This document shows positions 11,874 through 23,176 of a DNA stretch of 64,000 nucleotides, in pieces. Under the pieces are notes generated by a model. The model saw nothing but the letters and a program-made list of their open reading frames with translations, did not search any database and was not told the DNA's origin. Every line of letters starts with the position of its first letter. Within the stretch, counting starts at the first letter, position 1. The stretch is from Valencia hispanica (lineage: Eukaryota; Chordata; Actinopteri; Cyprinodontiformes; Valenciidae): assembly GCA_963556495.2 (NCBI GenBank), contig OY747705.1, positions 26,033,001 through 26,097,000 on the forward strand, in the 5' to 3' direction. A program made the translations under genes and the position numbers.

Positions 11874-12789
11874 CAATTGCAAGATAAAGTCACAAGAGCC
11901 AGCTCCACGCTCTGTCTCACTCTGGTTTGCAAAAGATACCCACAGAGGTATTGACGCAGAGCAAGGAACTTTGAGAAAATAAAAAAAAATGGATACAAAA
12001 AGTTGAAATGCTGAAAAGTTTCTTTTTTTCTGTTTACCCAAACAGAGATCTTTCAGGGACTGAACAAGTGCAAGTAAGACACAGACAACAACCTCTGAAC
12101 AAAATCCCAACTCACAATTTAAACCTTTAAATAAAGTCACTTGGTAAAGCAAAGCACAATAAATTAACTTGCTGCAATACTTGAATCTGAATTCAACAGA
12201 AAATCAAAATATAGTTGTTGGCCTGCAGTGAGCCCCTATATGTGAAATTCTTAGCTAAAACTTAAAGAGGCGACCGGGAAGACAGGTCTGAAGAGATAAT
12301 CACAACAAAGAGAGGCTAGTTAAATATTGTAGCTTTACTAAGAAAGGGGAGCCTAATTAGGATAATTAAAACCCAAATTGTACTCATTAAGTCATTGTGT
12401 TGATTTACTGTGGCAGGTACAAAATATGTAATTAAAAAAAGAATAATTCCCTTACTGTGGGTCCAACCCCATTTATTAAGAAAAAGCATATGGTACAAAA
12501 TGTAATCGCATAAGATTACAGTGACAGAGACAAAACTCATAATTCAGTTTGGTCCAAGAAACCAATAAAGAACTATGAAACTAACAAATTTGGTTTCTGA
12601 CCTCAAACTATGCCAGTAAAATAATTCAAAGAGAAAGTTGTGATAAAACTCATTTTTACACAAAGGACTCATCTTATCAGACTTGTTTTAAACACTATTA
12701 AGATAGCATCCAAAGAAAATGGGAGAATTATTCCAGAACTATAGTAATAAAAAATATGATACATTTACTGCATTAGAAAATGTAAGCCA
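11874..12789. other. Unannotated AT-rich interval
   Basis: No gene or classified repeat seen. Short antisense frames have no motif. Confidence 0.45.
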
Positions 12790-13678
12790 GGTTCCTGCCT
12801 GAGCACGGGGCCTTCGATGCGTGGGTGGTGCTGGGGATCTCTTTTTTCTGGTGGAGAGGGTGTTAATAGCTAGCTACAGGTGTTCTGCCCCTAGGTAGGA
12901 GGGGTGTGCGCGGGGGGAGGGGTCTGAACTCCACCTGGGTGCCTAATGTCTTTTGTGCTCTGATAGTAGACCGAATGTGGGGGTGAGTATTGCTCTTCTT
13001 CTAGGATGGGGTTGGGATGACTGGCTTGGGCTTCATGGGGCTTGGTGGTACTGCAGCCATGGGCCCCTGGGTGGACGTGCCAGGGCCTCCCTCCCTTGGG
13101 GGATCTTGGTGAACGGGGGTGCCAATTGGAATCAGTGGGGGAGCTGGCTCCCGGGGAAGGCATTTTGTCCCCCAGTCCTTCCCTCCCCATCCCCAATATT
13201 GGTGTGGTGCCCCAACATGGGGCGGAGGGGTGGCATTGGAGGAGGGGCTGGCCGGTCCCTGGTCAGTTCCCTACTGGGTGGTGGGGCACCCTCTGGCCTA
13301 GGGGCCCATGGCTGGATCAGCCCTGGCGTAGCTGGTTGACAATGGAGCCCGGTGCTCTCTTCTACTCATCTCTTGGGGTGTGCGGTCAGCCCTGCATTGG
13401 TCTGCCTGCCTGTGGCTCCTGTGCTCTGGGTGTCTCTTGGATGTCTATGGCTCCGATCTCCTTCATGTCTGAGTCGATTTCTGGGAGGCGGATCCATGGC
13501 TCCTCATACCAGCTATTGAACACTTGTATGGAGAAACCTTATATGCACCAGCATGCTCATACACACACGCAACCATGCACACACACACGTGAGGATTCCA
13601 GTGTTTATAGATGCATTTTTGGGCTTAGGTTACCATTACTAAATCTTGTACTAATCGTTACCATGAACTTTTCAGTGA
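12790..13678 (+). mobile_element. L1/Tx1 LINE 3'-region fragment
   Basis: The GC-rich stretch matches the 3' UTRs at 47700-48260 and 27930-28920 in inverted orientation. The clearest shared block is around 13500-13677, with 'CTTATATGCACCAGCATGCT' and 'CCATGAACTTTTCAGTGACA'. The fragment lacks ORF2 and its own 3' hairpins and tail, so it is truncated at both ends. It belongs to a more diverged subfamily than the other copies. Long open frames across it reflect base composition. Confidence 0.75.
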
Positions 13679-13851
13679 CAGATCTGACAGTAGAGAACCG
13701 CTGCTTCCTCAGGAGGCGGCAGCGCAGGTTCAATTAAGAAATAATCACGTCGTCCCCGTAAAATAATTTATTTTTAGCATTTTGTTGCCGTGGCGCTGAA
13801 AATGTAGTCGTGGCGCGGCACCACAGCTAAGTCTATGTAGGGGAAACACTG
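13679..13851. mobile_element. hAT-type transposon end fragment
   Basis: The stretch ends with 'GTAGGGGAAACACTG', the inverted form of a CAGTGTTTCCCC-type hAT terminus. No partner terminus was found, so this is one end only, directly abutting the truncated LINE fragment on its left. Confidence 0.5.
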
Positions 13852-13925
13852 TAGGGATATTGTTATTTACATGATTGCTATTCCTATTTGGCCTGAATTT
13901 TAATTAAATAAGTAAAAGTATCCTT

Positions 13926-14830
13926 TTATATTACTAATAAAGAATGAAAAGAAACACAATTTTCTTTAGTGTAATATTTATTACCCCAAAAATGTAGACA
14001 ATAACAAGGATAGCCCAAAATTACACAAATAAACAATGTCATTAGCAGGTGTTTCCACCATTTGCCCCAATGACAGTGACGTCTCATGCTCCTCACTAGC
14101 CTCATGATGCTGTCCTGAGGCAATGCGTTCCACTCTTTAACAAGTGCTACATGCAGCATATCACTCACCTCGCCTTCTCCAACAATGCTGACGACCATCA
14201 ATTTTGTACAAAGTGACCCAACACTAGTCAGTGAACAGGACGGTAGACCACTGCAGCATTGTCCAGGTCACATGGTCTTGTGCCCACTACAAACGTTCAT
14301 GGCTGTGTCTTGGTGTCAGTGGAGTCACCTGCAACGGTCGTCTGGCATTAAAGCCAAAGTGGTGGAGTTGGTTGCGAATGGTTTGTCTGAAAACCCTAGT
14401 ATCCCTCACATCTCATAAACGGGCCTGCAGCTGTGTGGCAGTTGCATGGCGATGTCTCAATGCATAGGTCCTTAGGTACTGGTCATCGTTGCGGTCTGTC
14501 ACTCCTGGGAGTCCACTCCTGGGTCTGTCATGAATTCTGCCGGTAGTTCTGTGTCTTGATGAAAGTCTGCTGATGACTCTTTGAGACACACCAAGTTCAC
14601 GTGCAACGTCTGAATGCCTGCCACCGACTTGAAGGCGTGCTATGGCCAGGTGGTGCTGCTCGTCCATTAAGTGACGTTGTGTGTTCATGACTGTTTAAAG
14701 GATGAATTAGAAATAACTTACTGACGAAACCAGCTTTTTAAACCCACAGAATGTTGTAATTAATGCCACATTGAAAAGGGTTGTCTTTAGTATTTTTTGG
14801 TGTTGGCCCCAATATGTAAGGAACACTGTA
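13926..14830 (-). pseudogene. Degenerate Tc1-like transposase relic
   Basis: On the minus strand, an N-terminal segment (14688-14413) carries a helix-turn-helix and linker: 'GGRHSDVARELGVSQRVISR' and 'RPRSGLPGVTDRNDDQYLR'. A C-terminal segment (about 14135-14040) reads 'EWNALPQDSIMRLVRSMRRH', the usual end of Tc1 transposases. The catalytic middle is missing or unreadable, so the copy is heavily deleted. The upstream end contains 'GGCCCCAATATGTAAGGAAC' just before 'ACTGTA', probably the terminal repeat. Confidence 0.75.
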
Positions 14831-14882
14831 CACAGCGAGACTATTACGTGGAAAACACAAAATGAGGTGTCGATCACCCTAA

Positions 14883-14938
14883 TACAATTCAAATTCAATT
14901 CAAGAAATATTTTATGATCCTAGAGGGAAATTAAGCTT
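14883..14938 (-). mobile_element. CR1/Rex1-like LINE 3' tail, inverted
   Basis: The reverse complement (TTCCCTCTAGGATCATAAAA with a TTGAATTGAATTTG tail) matches the 3' end of the LINE copy at 18290-18340. It is a very short 5'-truncated copy in the opposite orientation. Confidence 0.75.
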
Positions 14939-15051
14939 TTAAAATAAAGTTTTAAATTGTCTCCCTGTCCCAAAAATCTTTGATGTGAAACAAACACCAT
15001 ATGTAGGACATCCACTGAGTCTCTCACGATATCCCTAACTTATTGTGAGTA

Positions 15052-15052
<1 letters not shown>
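14939..15052. other. Short unannotated spacer
   Basis: Nothing recognisable between the short inverted LINE tail and the TA microsatellite. Confidence 0.4.

Positions 15053-15137
<85 letters not shown>
15053..15137. repeat. (TA)n microsatellite
   Basis: A pure TA run of about 85 bases, followed by a T-run to about 15151. Frames coding alternating Tyr-Ile on either strand are artefacts of it. Confidence 0.97.
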
Positions 15138-15145
<8 letters not shown>

Positions 15146-15149
15146 TTTT

Positions 15150-18100
15150 TCTTCAATTGCGCTGCTCTGGGTGGATGCATGTTGGAGTGGCTCTGTTGAC
15201 GACATATTAATTTTGGGTTTTTTTTCCATTGGTTACTCTGTTTTCTTGAGGACGATTTCTTTTTTTAACCTGTATACTTTTTAGTTTTTGGTGCTGGAAG
15301 CTGGAAGGATTTTTGCTGTAAATTTTTCAGTTTTTGATAACTTGTTATGATGCGTAACCATGGCAACAATGTGGTTTTCAGCCGGGAGCAGCTGATTAAC
15401 ATTGCAAAAACTGAAATAATACCTCCAGTGAAGCCACGAATCTCTGATGAGTTGATAAAGAGGAGACGTAGATGCAGAGGAGGAACAAAAAGGAGACAGA
15501 GAAGGAGGAAGTTCAAGCTATCTCTTCCATCGATCATAATGGGCAACGTGAGATCACTCGCTAACAAGATGGATGAACTCCAAGCCCTTACAAGGACTCA
15601 GCCAGAGTATCGGGAATGCAGTGTTATGTGTTTTACTGACACGTAGCTGCAGGATCACATCCCCGACTCCAACATCTCTCTGCCAGGCTTCCTGACTGTA
15701 CGAGCAGACAGATATCTGAAGACGAGCAGGAAAAGAAAAGGAGGTGGAGTAGCAGTGCTTGTCAACAACAGATGGTGTCATCCAGGACATGTTACTGTGA
15801 AGTGTCGTCTCTCCAGCCCATATATCAAACTCTTGGCAGTAAGTTTTCGTCCATATTATTTACCAAGAGAGTTCACCAGTGTAATTATGGTAGTTGTTTA
15901 CATTCCACCTTCCACTGCTCCCAACAATGCATGTGAGGTCATCAGTTCTGTTGTTGCTAAGCTACAGACCCAGCACCCGAATGCATTTGTGGCAATATCT
16001 GGTGATATTACTCATGCCTCGCTCTTGTCTACACTTCCAACATTTCAACAGTTTGTCAACTGCTCTACAAGAGAAAACAGGACCCTGGATTTGTTTTATG
16101 CAAACGTAAAGGATGCATACATGTCCAAACCAAGACCTCCTCTGGGACAATCAGATCACAATCTTGTTTTCCTCTGTTCAGAATATAAGCCACTTGTTCA
16201 GAGGCAACCTGTTACAAAGTAAACTGTGAGAAAATGGTCACAGGAAGCTGAAGAAGCCCTGCAGGGTTGTTTTGCGACCACAGACTGGATAACTCTTTGC
16301 CAAGCACATGGAGAGAACATTACTGCCATGACTGAGTGTGTGACTTACTATATAAACGTCTGTGTGGACAACATCATCCCCACCAGAACAGTGAGATGCT
16401 TCCCTAATAACAAACCCTGGATCACCAGTGACCTGAAGGAACTGCTAAACAAGAAAAAAAGAGCCTTCAGGGAGGGAGACAGGGAATTACTGAGGAGTAT
16501 ACATAAGCAACTTAAGGTCAAGATCAGAGACAGCAAAGAGGCATACAGGAACAGCTGGAGAACAAACTACAGAGGAACAATATCAGAGATGTCTGGTCAG
16601 GAATGAATAAGATCACAGGCTTTAAGGATAGTAAGGATTGGATAGATGGAAGTAGAGACAGAGCCAATGAACTGAACACATTCTTCAACAGGTTCAGTTC
16701 AGGAACTAGCTCAGCATCCTCCTTACCTGTTCCCAGCCAAACAGACATCCCACCCTCCTCTGACCAACAGCTTTCCTGTTACACTTCGGATGTTTTATTG
16801 TTTACCTCAGCTATGGACCCTTTTGATTCCATAAGTTTGACTTCAACCAAGTCAGGAAATGCTGCTACCCCCTTTGCCTCCCCCTCCCACTTGTTTGTTT
16901 CCAAAAGTCAGGTGAAGAGGCAGCTGAAGAAACTGAACCGGAACAAGGCTGCAGGTCCAGATGGTGTCAGCCCCAGAGTCCTGAAGGCCTGTGCAAAGCA
17001 GCTCTGTGGGATTCTGCAGCACCTCTTCAACTTAGGAGAAGGTTCCAGTGTTGTGGAAGACATCCTGCCTTGTTCTAGTACCAAAGAGAACTCACCCATC
17101 AGTCATCAATGACTATAGACCTGTTGTCCTGACATCCCACATCATGAAGGTCCTAGAGAGACAAATTTTGGCCCACCTGAATAAGCATACAAGAACATAT
17201 GAGGACCCGCTGCAGTTTATCGCTGTGGAGTTTGGGTTGAAGATGCCATCATCCACCTGCTTCAACCAACCCACTGTCATCTGGACAAAGCAGGCTGCAC
17301 TGTGAGGATCATGTTCTTTGATTTCTCCAGTGCATTTAACACAATTCAGTCTGATTTGCTAATCAGAAACTCCTTAAGACACATAAGGACACAACAATTG
17401 CCAGGATCAGTTAACTACCTGACAAACAGACCACAGTTTGTGAAACTGAAGAGTTGTGTGTCAAACCAGGTGGTCAGCAGCACAGGAGCACCCCAGTGGA
17501 CTGCAGTCTCACCATTCCTCTTCACTCTGTACACCTCAGACTTCCAGTACAAATCCGAGACCTGTCGTCTGCAGAAATACTCAGATGACTCTGCAATTGT
17601 CGGGTGTATGAGAGATGGACAAGAAGCTGAATACAGAGAGCTGGTGGACCGCTTTGTGACATGGTGTGGAAACAATCGTCTTACTTTGAATGTGAATAAA
17701 ACAAAGGAGATGATTGTAGATTTCAGAAGAAACAGGGATAAGTCAAACACTGTTTCCATCATAGGAGAAGAAGTGGAGGTGGTTGAGGAGTATAAATACT
17801 TCGGAGTTCACCTTGACAACAGACTAGACTGGAGATTGAAAAGTGATACCTTCCACAAGCAGGGACAGAGCAGACTGTATTTCTTGAGGAAGCTTAGGTC
17901 CTTCAAGGTTTGCAGGAAGATGCTGCAAATCTTCTACAAGTCTGTTGTGGAGAGTGTTATCTCTTCAGCCATCATCTCTTGGGGTAGCAGCATCAGAGCC
18001 CGGGACTTAAAAAGTCTCAACAACCTGATAAAAAAGATTGGTTCGGTTCTTGGCACTAATGTGGAACCACTGGAGATGATGATGCAAAGATGGATTCTTC

Positions 18101-18340
18101 ATAAAATCAAAAGAAATATCTACAACCCTGAGCATCCTCTTCATGAGACTGTCATACAACAACGGAGTGTCTTCAGTCAGAGGCTTCTTCAGTTTCGCTG
18201 CAATACAGACCGCTACAGGAAATCCTTCCCGTCCAGAGCCATCACTATCTACAACAACTCCTTAAAGAATAAATTATATGAGCTACAACAACACTTAATA
18301 TCCCTCTGGGATCAATAAAGTATTTTTGAATTGAATTTGA
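15150..18340 (+). mobile_element. CR1/Rex1-like LINE, single main ORF, inactive
   Basis: A leader (about 15150-15346) precedes one long coding region for endonuclease and reverse transcriptase. The 3' end has the polyadenylation-like ATAAAG and the short TTGAATTGAATTTGA tail. The combination 'QKYSDDSAIVG' and 'NVNKTKEMIVDF' with this tail is typical of CR1/Rex1-like fish LINEs. Clade assignment is from motif memory, not a tree. Length is about 3.2 kb and ORF1 is absent, so the 5' end may be truncated. Confidence 0.85.
15347..18318 (+). pseudogene. Endonuclease-reverse transcriptase of CR1/Rex1-like LINE
   Basis: From ATG 15347 the protein opens with an arginine-rich segment, then the APE endonuclease: 'GNVRSLANKMDEL' (about 15540-15580), a decayed 'SGDITH' where SGDFNH is expected (about 16000-16015), and 'GQSDHNLVF' (about 16145-16170). 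Stops lie at 15644-15646 and 16220-16222 in an otherwise open frame. Frameshifts near 16606, 17050-17110 and 17300 follow. The RT shows 'NKAAGPDGVSPRVLKAC' (about 16942-16990), 'FDFSSAFNTI' (about 17315-17345) and the YSDD catalytic box (about 17578-17590). The C-terminal 'YKYFGVHLDNRLDW' and 'FYKSVVESVI' blocks run to the stop at 18316-18318. Confidence 0.88.
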
Positions 18341-18613
18341 AATGTGTGCGGGTGTAGATGTGTAGTTCTCTGTTTGCATTGTTTGATTTGTTTTGTCGTT
18401 TTCTTTCCCTCTCCCTGTCGTCCTGCAGGTGTAGAAGCAGACTAGGATATTTTCTTGTGTTTTCTATATCCTCTCTTGTATCTTTAACTTAACCTCTCCC
18501 TCCTACATTTTTTTCCGACCTCTCTTCATCTTCTTTCTTCCCCTTTATTTTCCATCTCGGTGTCCATATCAGAAAAAAATTAAATTTCTAATAAAGATTT
18601 CTTACACATATAT

Positions 18614-18653
18614 CAAGTGGAGTGCTATAGCAAAAGCAGTCATGCTCCACTTG
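18614..18653 (+). repeat. L1/Tx1 3' hairpin 1 (decayed copy)
   Basis: Two 18-nt arms around an AAAA loop. Nine outer pairs are perfect and three inner positions are mismatched. Homologous to the better-paired structure at 47281-47320. Confidence 0.75.
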
Positions 18654-18680
18654 TGAAAGTAAATCTGTTGGGCTTCTACT

Positions 18681-18709
18681 TGGTACTCAGACACCAATTC
18701 TGAGTACCA
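18681..18709 (+). repeat. L1/Tx1 3' hairpin 2
   Basis: TGGTACTCAGA pairs perfectly with TCTGAGTACCA around the 7-nt loop CACCAAT. The hairpin lies 27 bases downstream of hairpin 1 and just before the tail. Confidence 0.8.
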
Positions 18710-18745
18710 CACTGCCAGACAGGACACAAAAAAATAGAAAATAAA

Positions 18746-19357
18746 GAAAATCTAAGCCACAAAGCACTTTTTATTTAATTATATCTAGGAGAATGTTCAA
18801 AAAGCAATAAAAATCAAACACTCACAGAACAAATTAAATATACTTGAATAAATCAGGATAAAGAGTCCGAGTTCAAACTCTTTATTAAGATCCATGGATT
18901 CTTGGTGCAATCTTGGTGATGTTCAAATAATGAAAATGATTCTACCTTTAATACATAAGTTGGAGTAAATCTCTAACAATGAGCGTAACATTAATATTTC
19001 TAAGTTCAGTGTCATGTTCAGATTTGATGCCTGCATCTGCTTTTTAGATGTTGATATTACAATATGTAACAGAAAATTTCTTGTTAAGTTTTAGAATTTT
19101 TACAGCATATTGAATGATTATGCATATAAAGCGAGGCATTGATGAAACTATAAGAGTTGAACAGAGTGCATAAGAACATATGTATTACACTGTGCAGTCA
19201 GAGGGCAAAGCCCCCCCCCAAATCCTACAATTCAAGTAGGAGGTTCAGACATTGCCCTGCCATAAATGGAGAAAATATGCCATCTGATCAAAAACAGTAA
19301 AAAGTACAATTTAAGTCTTTGACAGTTGCAAAAATCCAAACAGAATATAGAAAGAAA
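18746..19357. other. Unannotated AT-rich interval
   Basis: No gene or classified repeat seen before the LTR target duplication at 19358-19362. Confidence 0.45.
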
Positions 19358-19746
19358 CTATTTGTCATGGTTCCTAGGTGTTTGTGTTTTGTTAGTTATT
19401 TTCCTTATTTAGTTCTATTATCATATTTAGTTATTCTTTGTCTTTACTAGTTATTTCTGCACTTTCTTGTTTCCGTATTTCTCCTTGTTCATAGATGTTT
19501 TTCACCCTTTGCTCCTTTCTATTAGTATTCCTCTTTAGATACTGTCCATATTTATTTCTTCCTTCTGTTCTCCACTGTTTCCTTTAGATTCCTCCCTAGA
19601 CCTATTATCCTTTCTAGTTTCTTTAGTCTTCTTCTTCTTCTTCTTCTTCTTATTGTTTAAATGGCAGGTGGCATCCAACTTAAAGTGCATTACCGCCACC
19701 TACTGTGTATGAGTAATTATATATATAAGAGTAATTTCCATATTTC

Positions 19747-22700
19747 TCATCTTCCCTGTATGTGAAATAAATGCCTTTCTTTTTCTCCCTTTACCCACAT
19801 TTCCTGCCATTCATTCAATATCTGCTTTTTGATAATTGCTTTTACTTCTTTAACACTGTATGGAATTTCTATCAATTTATTTAATTTAGTTGCTTGTTTA
19901 GCATAAAAATCAGCTATTTCATTACCCTCAACCCCTCTGTGAGCTGGAACCCACATAAATCTTATTTCTATCTTTAATTTACTCAATCTAAACAAACATT
20001 CATACATTTCTAATAAAATATCCGGTCTAGTATCATTTGACACTGATTTAATGGACAATAATCCTGAAAGAGAGTCTGTACATATTATACATTTTTTCAC
20101 CCTATTTTGTTCTATCCAAAGTAAGCTAAAACAGATTGCTAACATTTCCACCGTAAAAACTGACAAATTATTTGGAGTTCTGATTTTTATATATTTCTCT
20201 AAATCTGGGATACAAAAAGAGAAACCTGTCGTCTCTTTTCCTGAGTCTTTTTATCCATCTGTAAATATTGGAATAAATGATTTATGTATATTATTTAATC
20301 TTTCAAATGTAATATTATCCCAATTTCCTTTATCTTTTTCCTGTTCCATTTTAATCTTAATATAAAAATCAATATTACAATGAGGGAAAATCCACTTTGG
20401 AGTAACTGAATACATACATTTCTTTATAAAATTTATATTATTTAATAAAAGTTTTTCTGCTAATCTATTTGCTTTCCCAACCATACTCTCAAATTTATCA
20501 TTTCCATTATTCCTACATAAAAACATTTCTTTTCTAACCAAATGATCTTTTTCTGTACATCCCTGTAAACTAGCCCAATAATTTAACAACATTTGTTTGA
20601 ACCTCAAATCTATCGGCATTTCTCCCATTTCTACTTGAATAGATGCTATTGGTGTTGACTTCATTGCTCCACTACATATTATTAACGCCTGGTTTTGTAT
20701 AATCTCAATCTTTTTTAATAAAGTTTTACTTGCAGAACTATATACACAATACTACCGTAATCAATTACTGACCTAATCATTGTTATATAAATTTGTTTTA
20801 ATGCCCGGGCACTAGCAGCCCAATCAGTTCCTTTTAAACATCTCATTAAATTTATTACTTTTTTACACCTTTCTTCAATTTTACTTATATTCTCCTTACA
20901 AATTAGTTTAGTATCAAAAACCACTCCCAGATATCTAAAACTTTTAACTTGTTCAAGCTTTTCTCCATATAATTTAAGATTGATCAGCACGTTTCTCTTT
21001 CTTGTAAACACCATACTTGTTTTCTCTACTGAAAACCCCAATCATAAGACCAGCTTTCTACCTTTAATATTGCTTCTTGTAATTTATTTTGTAAGTGTTG
21101 AATATTTCGTCCCCTTTTCCAAATTGCTCCATCATCAGCAAATAGTGCTTTCCCAAACTCATAGCCTATATCACCGAAAGCATCATTTATCATTATAGAA
21201 AAAACTACAGGACTAATTATACTTCCTTGAGGAGTTCCATTTTCAACTAGATATTTATTTGATATTTTATCCCCTATCTTTACTTGAATATATCTATTAA
21301 ATAAAAAATGTTTTATCCACTCAAATATTCTTCCTTTAAGACCTAATCTATTAAATTTAATTACTAATCCCTCTTTCCAAACCACATCATATGCTTTTTC
21401 TATATCAAATAATACTATTGCTAAACTTTCTTTATTAGATTGTGCTTTCCTAATTTCATTTTCAAGATAAACTATTGGATCAATTGTTCCCCTACCTTTC
21501 CTAAAACCACTCTGATATTTTGTTATTAAATTTCTACTTTCCAGAAAATTATTTATTCTCTCTGCAATCATTCTTTCCATTATATTTCCAATATGCGATG
21601 TAAGAGCTATTGGTCTATAATTTTCTGGTTTACTTGAATCTTTTCCTGGTTTTATTATAGGTATTATTATTGCTTCTCTCCAATTATTTGGTATTTTTCC
21701 TTCTTCCCAAACCTTATTATACAATTCTAATAATTTAATCTTCATTTTATTTCCTAAATGTTTAAGCATCTCATAACTAATCTGATCTCTACCAGGAGAC
21801 GTTATTTTACTTTTCCCCAATGCTAGCTCTAACTCAACTAAAGTGAAAGGAACATCCATTATTGACAAAAATGTTCCTTGGTCACTTATTACCTCATTTT
21901 TCTTTCTAGATTCTTCTCTTCTAATCCTTCTATCCTCTGATAAATTATCATTACTATTAATTTTAACAAATGTTTTGGCTAACATCTCTGCTTTATCCTC
22001 ATTTTTAACAGCTAACTCATCCTCCATTTTAAGCATTGGATAACTCCATTCTCTGTATATTCCTTTCATCTTCTTTATCATTCCCCAAACATCACTTACT
22101 GGTGTTGTTCTCCCAATTTTATCACAAAAACGTCTCCAATTTTCCCTTTTAGCTCGTTTTATAACTTTCCTTGCTTCTGCCTGCAGTCTTTTGTAATTTA
22201 TTAGATTATCAAAATTATGAGTTTTTTTCAATTCTTTCATACTTTTATTTCTCTCCTCAATTGCTTTCTCACATTGATCATTCCACCAAGGCACATTTTT
22301 CCCTTTCATATTCCCTTTACTTTTTGGAATTGTTATTTCAGCTGCTTCATTAATTATATTTCTAAAAGTAATTTCCACTATTTCTACATCTTCTTTCATA
22401 TTTATCCTATCTTGTTTCTTTTCACATATATATTTGAATTTATCCCAATTTGCTTTTTTTAATACCCACCTTCCTTCTCTTTTTCCGATGTTTAATTCCT
22501 TAAATCCAAAAACCTTAATAAAAATTGGATAATGATCACTCCCCAAAGAACTATCCTGTATATTCCACTCGCATTTCCCCGCCAACTCATTAGAAACTAA
22601 AGTAATATCTTTTGCAGAAGTGCTACCTGTATTAATATTAATTCTTGTTCCTCTTCCATCATTTAAACACACTAAATTTAAATAATCTATTAATTCCTCA

Positions 22701-23150
22701 ATTACTGCACCATTTGCATCTGTTTTTGTTCCTCCCCATAATGTATTATGAGCATTAAAATCTCCACATATCAAAAAATTTTAAGGTCACAGGGTATTTT
22801 TAATTTGAGATTATCTAAATATAATCTCTTACATGGATTATAGTAATTGATTATATAGATTTGACCACTATATGTATAGATTTCTATTCCAATAAATTCT
22901 TCTTCTTTCCCCATTTTAATAACTCTATAATTTAAATTACTATTAATAAAAGTAGCACACCCTCCTCCAATGCCATCTTCTCTATCCCCTCTAATGACAG
23001 TATATGGAAATTATTAAAAATATAAATTTTTATTTAACCATGTTTCTTGGATACATACTATATCTGGTTTCTCTATTTGTTGCTCTATATATCTTTTAAG
23101 TTCCTGACCATTTGCTTGCATTCCATTGTAAGATTAATACCATTTACTAA
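19747..23150 (-). pseudogene. I/Nimb ORF2: endonuclease, RT, RNase H; broken
   Basis: Reading down from about 23150, the endonuclease shows 'QWNANGQELKRYI'-like and 'CIQETWL' segments, CGDFNAHNTLWGG (22770-22730) and 'GSDHYPIFI'. The RT lies in a 582-codon open stretch (22774-21026) with 'LFDIEKAYDVVW', 'GTPQGSIISPVVFSIMIN' and FADDGAIW in place of YADD. The thumb and linker follow in another frame (21041-20715, 20664-20251). RNase H is at 20166-19747, with 'EMLAICFSLLW', 'CTDSLSGL' and 'WVPAHRGVEGNEIAD'. Stops or shifts separate these blocks (near 22780, 23000, 21030, 20700 and 20200), so the copy is inactive but only lightly damaged. Confidence 0.92.
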
Positions 23151-23176
23151 CCTATGCCTCCACCTTCTTGACTTGA

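Larger units (their letters stand above)
18345..18745 (+). mobile_element. L1/Tx1 LINE 3' end, 5'-truncated
   Basis: Sequence order matches the 3' terminus of the long minus-strand copy at 47640-47205: a CT-rich tract, 'CCCCTTTATTTTCCATCTCG', AATAAAG, two hairpins (18614-18653 and 18681-18709), 'GCCAGACAGGACAC' and an A-rich tail. It begins almost exactly where the upstream CR1/Rex1-like LINE ends. It carries no protein-coding part. Confidence 0.85.

Noticed and set aside
13042..13737. 231-codon plus-strand open frame
   Set aside because: Same reason: diverged L1/Tx1 3' UTR on the sense strand, with no domain and no splice context.
15035..15284. Frames encoding long Tyr-Ile repeats
   Set aside because: Pure translation of a TA microsatellite.
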